This document shows positions 46,401 to 52,400 of a DNA stretch of 64,000 nt, in pieces. The translations under genes and the position numbers were made by a program. Source of the DNA: Metallyticus violacea. Taxonomy: Eukaryota; Arthropoda; Insecta; Mantodea; Metallyticidae. The DNA lies in assembly GCA_030762175.1 (NCBI GenBank), contig CM060846.1:303772512-303836511 (forward strand), read 5' to 3'. Position 1 is the first letter of the stretch. Every line of letters starts with the position of its first letter. Below the pieces are notes generated by a model. It was not told the DNA's origin. It made no database searches and saw nothing but the letters and a program-made list of their open reading frames with translations.

Positions 46401-49400
46401 CCTACTTCAACCAACAGAGGCCACCACAGGAACAGCAGTTTGTCCAGCCATATTTTCAAATAGCAGAGGTTCAGTCAGCAACTGAAGATGGGAGAGATTC
46501 TCCCGAAACGCGTCTTACTTAAGAGTAAGTGAAAAAAATGGAGTTAGTGTAAGAATGTGTATACATGAGTTGAATTAGACTTAACAGTACTTTTATGTCT
46601 ATTTCTACAATTCCATTGCAATTGCACCACAATTGGTATTTGGTGAAATGATATAATAGTTGGCAAATGTGAAAAATAAATTATAAAATGTTAAAAGTGA
46701 TGCACAGATCTGCCCTGATGGGGAGAAAAGGAAAATGCATGAGAACATGCCAATGTGGAATTTTTCTACATTAATAAATATAGCATCTATATTCAAACTC
46801 CATACTGTTCACTTTTGCTTTAATAATGTCTCTATTCACTTCTCTATTAGTTTCATAAGTTTGAGCTTCAGAACTTATGGTTGCAGTGTCTGCCAATGTT
46901 CTAGTTTCAATGTATTTTGTAACTATAAAATACACACATGAACTAGACCCAAAGGCCAGCTTTAACACAAAATGGAACATAAAAAATGTTTCAATCCCGT
47001 TTAATTAGAAAAATCAGTGCTTGCAGAACACACTATACATAACATTAATTTTGACAATGTAAAAGCATTAGGAGAATATAATCATTCCTCAATGTGTATG
47101 AAATCTTCAAAGCAACAACAGGCCTGCAAAGTGAATTCTTGGCATGCCAAAATTAAAACTTAATGGCAGAGAGCATGTTCATCAACCACAAATGCAATAA
47201 AAAATAAAAACGCAATTCTTGAAGGCTACATAATTTTGTCAACTCTTGAAGAAACTTGCTGGATGAAGCAAAATATTAATAATGGTGCAGATCATATACC
47301 AGCCTTCATGTAAAACTATAAAACCAGTTTCTGCCTCAAATAATACATTTTTGTTGCAGAATGTTTATACAGGGCGTTTCAGAATTAAAGTGCACAAATG
47401 CTGTGGCAAAGTGCATGTAAATAAATATTTTAAGATAGGGAACTTATATACTTGGCATCAAAATTAAAAAATATTCGGAAATTATGACACAAGCTGTAGT
47501 AATAATAAATTGGCATTAAAGCAAACTAGTTTCGATTTTTTGTCCAAAATATCCTTTTCACTCCCTTAGTGAGAAAACCTTGTTGCAAATATCTATTAGA
47601 AATTATGTCAAAGAAATTATCATTGCTCTTTTGGCAAATTTTTGCTTCAAGCAAGGGTATTTAAGCTACTGATAACAGTATTGCACAATTTTACCTTTGC
47701 AGGCTAACCAAAAGGGAGTAATTTAATGTTCATTTAGCTAGGTCAGTATGGTGATGGCTTTACAAACAAAATAAACCTGGTTCAAATCCCATGCCCAAAT
47801 TCCTTTTTTTGTTACCACATTTTTGTTTTGTAACATTGCTATGCTACACAATTTCAGTTAATTATTCTTAGGTCCACCAATAAATCTTTGTTTACCTCTT
47901 TCTCTACATTTCTTGCATGGAAATGTAGTGGTTATGAATTATCTAATAAATGTTAACTTTTACTATGCTCATAAAATTTAACGAGTTTTAACTGATGGCC
48001 CATTATATATCCTATGCTACTCATAAACTATGGACCTCCTGCATATGTTGTAGGTGCACCTAAAAGAGAACTGCTTACAATAGTAAGCAGTTAATTGCAA
48101 TAATGTGCTTAAATGCCTTTAAGCACACTATTGCAAGGTTCTTAAGAAAAACATGAATAAAAATTATGTTTGCCAAGCTTGCAGATATGGATTTTATGGG
48201 GAAGCAGGAGGACATGCATCCATAGCTACTCAGGTGCACGGTGAATCTAGATAGATGTCATTCTCATCATCCGACCTTCTATTGTAGGACAATATCGCAA
48301 AATGCAATTCCACAAGCACTACACAGAAGATCAACTTGTGTTTTGTGTGGAAGTGTGTAATCTTATTGAACAGTTGGGCAGGGAAGCATATGAGCCAAGT
48401 AACTGGCATCTTATTATTCATTCTGCCAAATAAAGTCTTCAGGTGGTGTTACTTCATAATGGCAATAAGTTAGCTTCAATACTGCTTGCACATTACATGA
48501 ACCTAAGAGAGTTTTATTAAACTCTGAAGTGTTTTTTTGAGAAAATTAGGTACCTCAACCATGAGAGGCAAATATGTGGTGACTTGAAGGTCATTGGTCT
48601 GTTACTAGGGAGGATACACAAAATTCCCTTGTTTTCTTTGTGAATGGGATAGAAGAGTGAGGGACAAACATTCGTAAAATGACCAATGGCCTGAGAGGCA
48701 GCAACTGGAACCTGGATAAAAAAATGTTACTAATGTGCCTCTTGTTGATCGTCAAAAAATTCTACTCCCTCCATTACACATAAAACTTGGCATGATGAAA
48801 CAATTCTTGAAAGCACTTGACAAAAGTTGCCCCTGCTTCCAGTACTTATGCACAAAGTTTCCATCATTGTCACATGCTAAAATCAGAGAGGGAATATTTG
48901 ATGGACCACAGACAAGGAAATTGATGAAAAATGTTAATTTTACCAGCTCTATGAATGAAATTGAAAAAGATGCATGGAATGGATTCAAAGAGGTTGTTAC
49001 AAAAAATATCTGGGCAATGTGAAAGACCCTCAATAAAAAGAAATTGTCAGAAATATACTGGAAAATTTCAGACTGCTTGGCTGCAATATGAGTATGAAGC
49101 TTCATTTCCTCAAGTCACATCTTCACTACTTCCTATCAAATTAAGGAGCTGTCAGTGAAGAGCAAGTTTGAAAGGTTTCACCAGGACTTGAAAGATGTTG
49201 AACAACATTATCAGGGATGTTGGGATATACATATGATGGCAGATTACTGCTGGTGTCTTGCACAAAACAAACCTACCAGAGAACACTCAAGAAAATCATG
49301 TACTCTGCAGTCCCATGGGAAAAGAAAAGGGGTACACAAGAAAACTAACATACATTCTCAAATTCAGGTACCCTTTCATGTTATTATTATTATTATTTGT

Positions 49401-52400
49401 TTTCTTTAAAAGTTATATATGAGTGTGTAATATTTTTGCAAATTTTACAATTATATTTTCATTGAACATTGTTGTATTGCCAAAACAGATGTGCTATGGA
49501 AAAATGGAATACATTTTTGAATTCTGCACACCAAAATTAGTAGAAGTCACTTATTTTTAATTGTACCGCAGAAAAAGTTTTCATTTGTAACCTAGTGTTA
49601 TCCATGCTTTCCCAACCAAACCTTCATAGAAGAGCTGCTGCTGCTGCTGCTGTGAGGGGTGTTACATTGTTATGAAGAAGCATAACACCCAATGACAGCA
49701 GTTCTGGTCTCTTTCGTCGAATATCAGCTTTCAACTTGCTCAGTAAATTGTAGTACGGTTGGGCATTCACTATCCCTTCATAAAACAAACTTATTTTGCA
49801 TCAGAAAACACAGTCAGCAAAAATTTCCAGCAGATGGGATCACTTTGAAATTCATCTACACTGTGGATCTTGGGTGTTTCCATTCCATGGAGGAACACTT
49901 TGTCTCCAGGATGTAGCGATGGACCCAATTCTTATCCCCCATCATGCAGAACAAAAATTTATTGCCTTCTTATTTGTAATAAAGGAGATGTTGCAGATGA
50001 TGTCCCTTCTTTGAGACATGTGATATGGAGTAAAGTATCCAGGCACCCACCATACTGCCACTTTGCATTAATCAAGAATGTCTCTTCTATTGATGAGGCG
50101 CGCTTGAGCACGTTCAATGCTGAGACAGAATCACCCACAATGATATGCTGGTCAGCAATAATCATGGCATTCACATGCTCGACATTCATCTTTGTAGTCA
50201 ATATTGCTAGGTGTACAAGCCAATGTTGTATGCCACATTCTCACAATCATCATGGATTTGCTGACACTATTGTTGAACCATTTGCCCCTGACATCATGTC
50301 CAGACCATACACCCCAACACACTGTGTATGAATTTCTGTAGTACTATTGGCATGTGCCCAGTCATAATGGATAACTGCCCTAATCCCCTCTTTTTCCCAG
50401 TTCTCTAAATACATGTATGTCAGTCATTGTGGCATAAGTTCTTATGGTATGGGCCACATTCCATTGCTTCAGCCTAATCCTGTGCATGGGCAGTATGGAT
50501 GTTTGTGATCACATGATGCACTATAATACAGACAAATGTCCTTGAACTGTAGAGAGTATAATTTCCTCCTGCGTAAATTGCTTCCAAACATATAAATATG
50601 CAATACTTATTTTCAGAACTACCCTAATACTATGAAAAATTGATCGCACTATATTGCAGCAATGGCTACCCACTTGCCTCTTGTCCACATTCATATTAAC
50701 ACCAATGGATAGGTGAATCAGCAGCTTGCTACTCTTATTAGAATTTCTTCAATTGCTGAGTATTTTGAACCCATAGGCCTTTATTTTCCTAGTTTGAAAT
50801 GCTTGTTTTTTCAATTTCTCTGCTACCTTTGGAATCCACACAGTTCAATTCTGAAACACCTGTATATGATCTCATGGAATTTGAATGTGGTGGAAGAAGC
50901 TACTATGATTTAAGATTTGCACCATAGAGTCAGAGCACCACTCAGGTATGGAAATTCATTCCATATTTGAGACAGAACAATCATCCTGCCTATTTTCATA
51001 TGTATTTTATTTTATTCTGTTGTCTCATTTAAGCATTCCTTATATATATTATTTTCATATGGTTTTATATAATAATAGCTTACCTAGAATTCCCACATCT
51101 AGAGTTTCAAGCTCTGAAGAGATTACTGGATATGCTTTGATACCTTGACCAAAATCGGCTTGTATTACTTTTGTTTCAACTGAAAATTCCTTCCCTATGT
51201 AACAAATAAAAGACAAAATCAAAGCAGGCAGTTCACAAATATGAAAAAAAGAAATTCATCAGTTATGCATTCAAACACTTGGAGAATGTTAGGATGGTAG
51301 GTCACTGGGGATTGTTGATTTGGTTTATTTACAGACATTCTTTAACATCTCAGGTCATCACAATCCCATTCAATTCAGGCGTGGAATGATCAATAAATTT
51401 TGTTCAGAGCCCTATTCTTTCATGCTTGAAGTTCTTTTATGTACCGTAAATCTACAACACGGGACCCAAGGCTTTACTTCCCTTCCAAAGGAAGTCATAC
51501 TTAGGATTTTTACACCTGAAAAAATCCATCAACCCTAGTCAGGATTGAACTCACAATCTTCGGGAAACTTCCCTTCAGTAGAAAGCCATACTTAGGATTT
51601 TTATGCCCAAAAAAATCTATTGACCCTGGTTGGGATTGAACCCACAGTCTTGGGATAACTGGGGAAAATTTATAAATCCAAAACATGCACATTATGAAGC
51701 TGTATGTATAATGGCAATCAAAATTTGAGGATTTTAACCTCTGATAATGACTATTAGCTAATATAAAATAATTGTGGCCATGGGATAGTAAATTACATCA
51801 TTTTAAAATTTCTGACGATGTGATTGCAAATAATATTGAAAATTAAGAGGTAGTACATGAGACTGAATTTCTCAGATAAGAATGATCTAATGAATATTTT
51901 CACATCAGCTATACACTCTAGCTGAAAAAAAAAGTAGAAATGCAGAAAAGGAGAAGTTACCAGCATACATGTGTAATATTTATATTCACATACAGCTGTG
52001 ACCTCTGCATATTATTTGACCTTATTTACTTTGCAATATTACACTACTCCATCTGCAGAGCATGAGAACAAAGCTCCTGACAAAATCTCATTTGGTATTG
52101 AATGATGGATCATGGAAAAGTTCAAAGGATACACTAATAGCAAGGAAGATATTAGATACCAGCAAATGGAAAATAGGAAAGGAAATATAAAAAGAGGGGA
52201 GAAGAAAAAATGCTTGCACACATATGACGTTTATTCTATAGTGATTTCACTAGTAACTGATTTCTTTCAAACTCTCATGTTAGTGCAAGCATTTTGGTGT
52301 TTCATTCAAGGCAATTAGCAAATATTACATAACTGATGCACTATATCATATTTCTTTTCAAGCAATTATCCAATAATGTTGCAAACTTTATACTTCCTAC

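Larger units (their letters stand above)
45479..46580 (+). mobile_element. Penelope-like copy E, best preserved coding part
   Basis: Opens with the type-2 terminus TACTTACGAAGCTGTTGACA and a 22-bp tandem duplication (GCTGTTGACAATGGAGTGGA, 45488 and 45510), then joins an RT truncated before the palm end, GIY-YIG, hammerhead and terminal module. Confidence 0.85.
47371..50870 (-). mobile_element. Possible mariner-type element with nested insertion
   Basis: TATACAGGGCGTTTCAGAAT at the left and its inverse TATACAGGTGTTTCAGAATT at the right (minus strand) look like terminal repeats at TA sites. Between them lie a mariner-type relic (49600-50480) and another TE protein relic (48250-49370). That both ends belong to one element is inferred. 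Confidence 0.4.

Noticed and set aside
49870..50331. 153-residue plus-strand frame
   Set aside because: Antisense to the mariner-type relic; no motif of its own.
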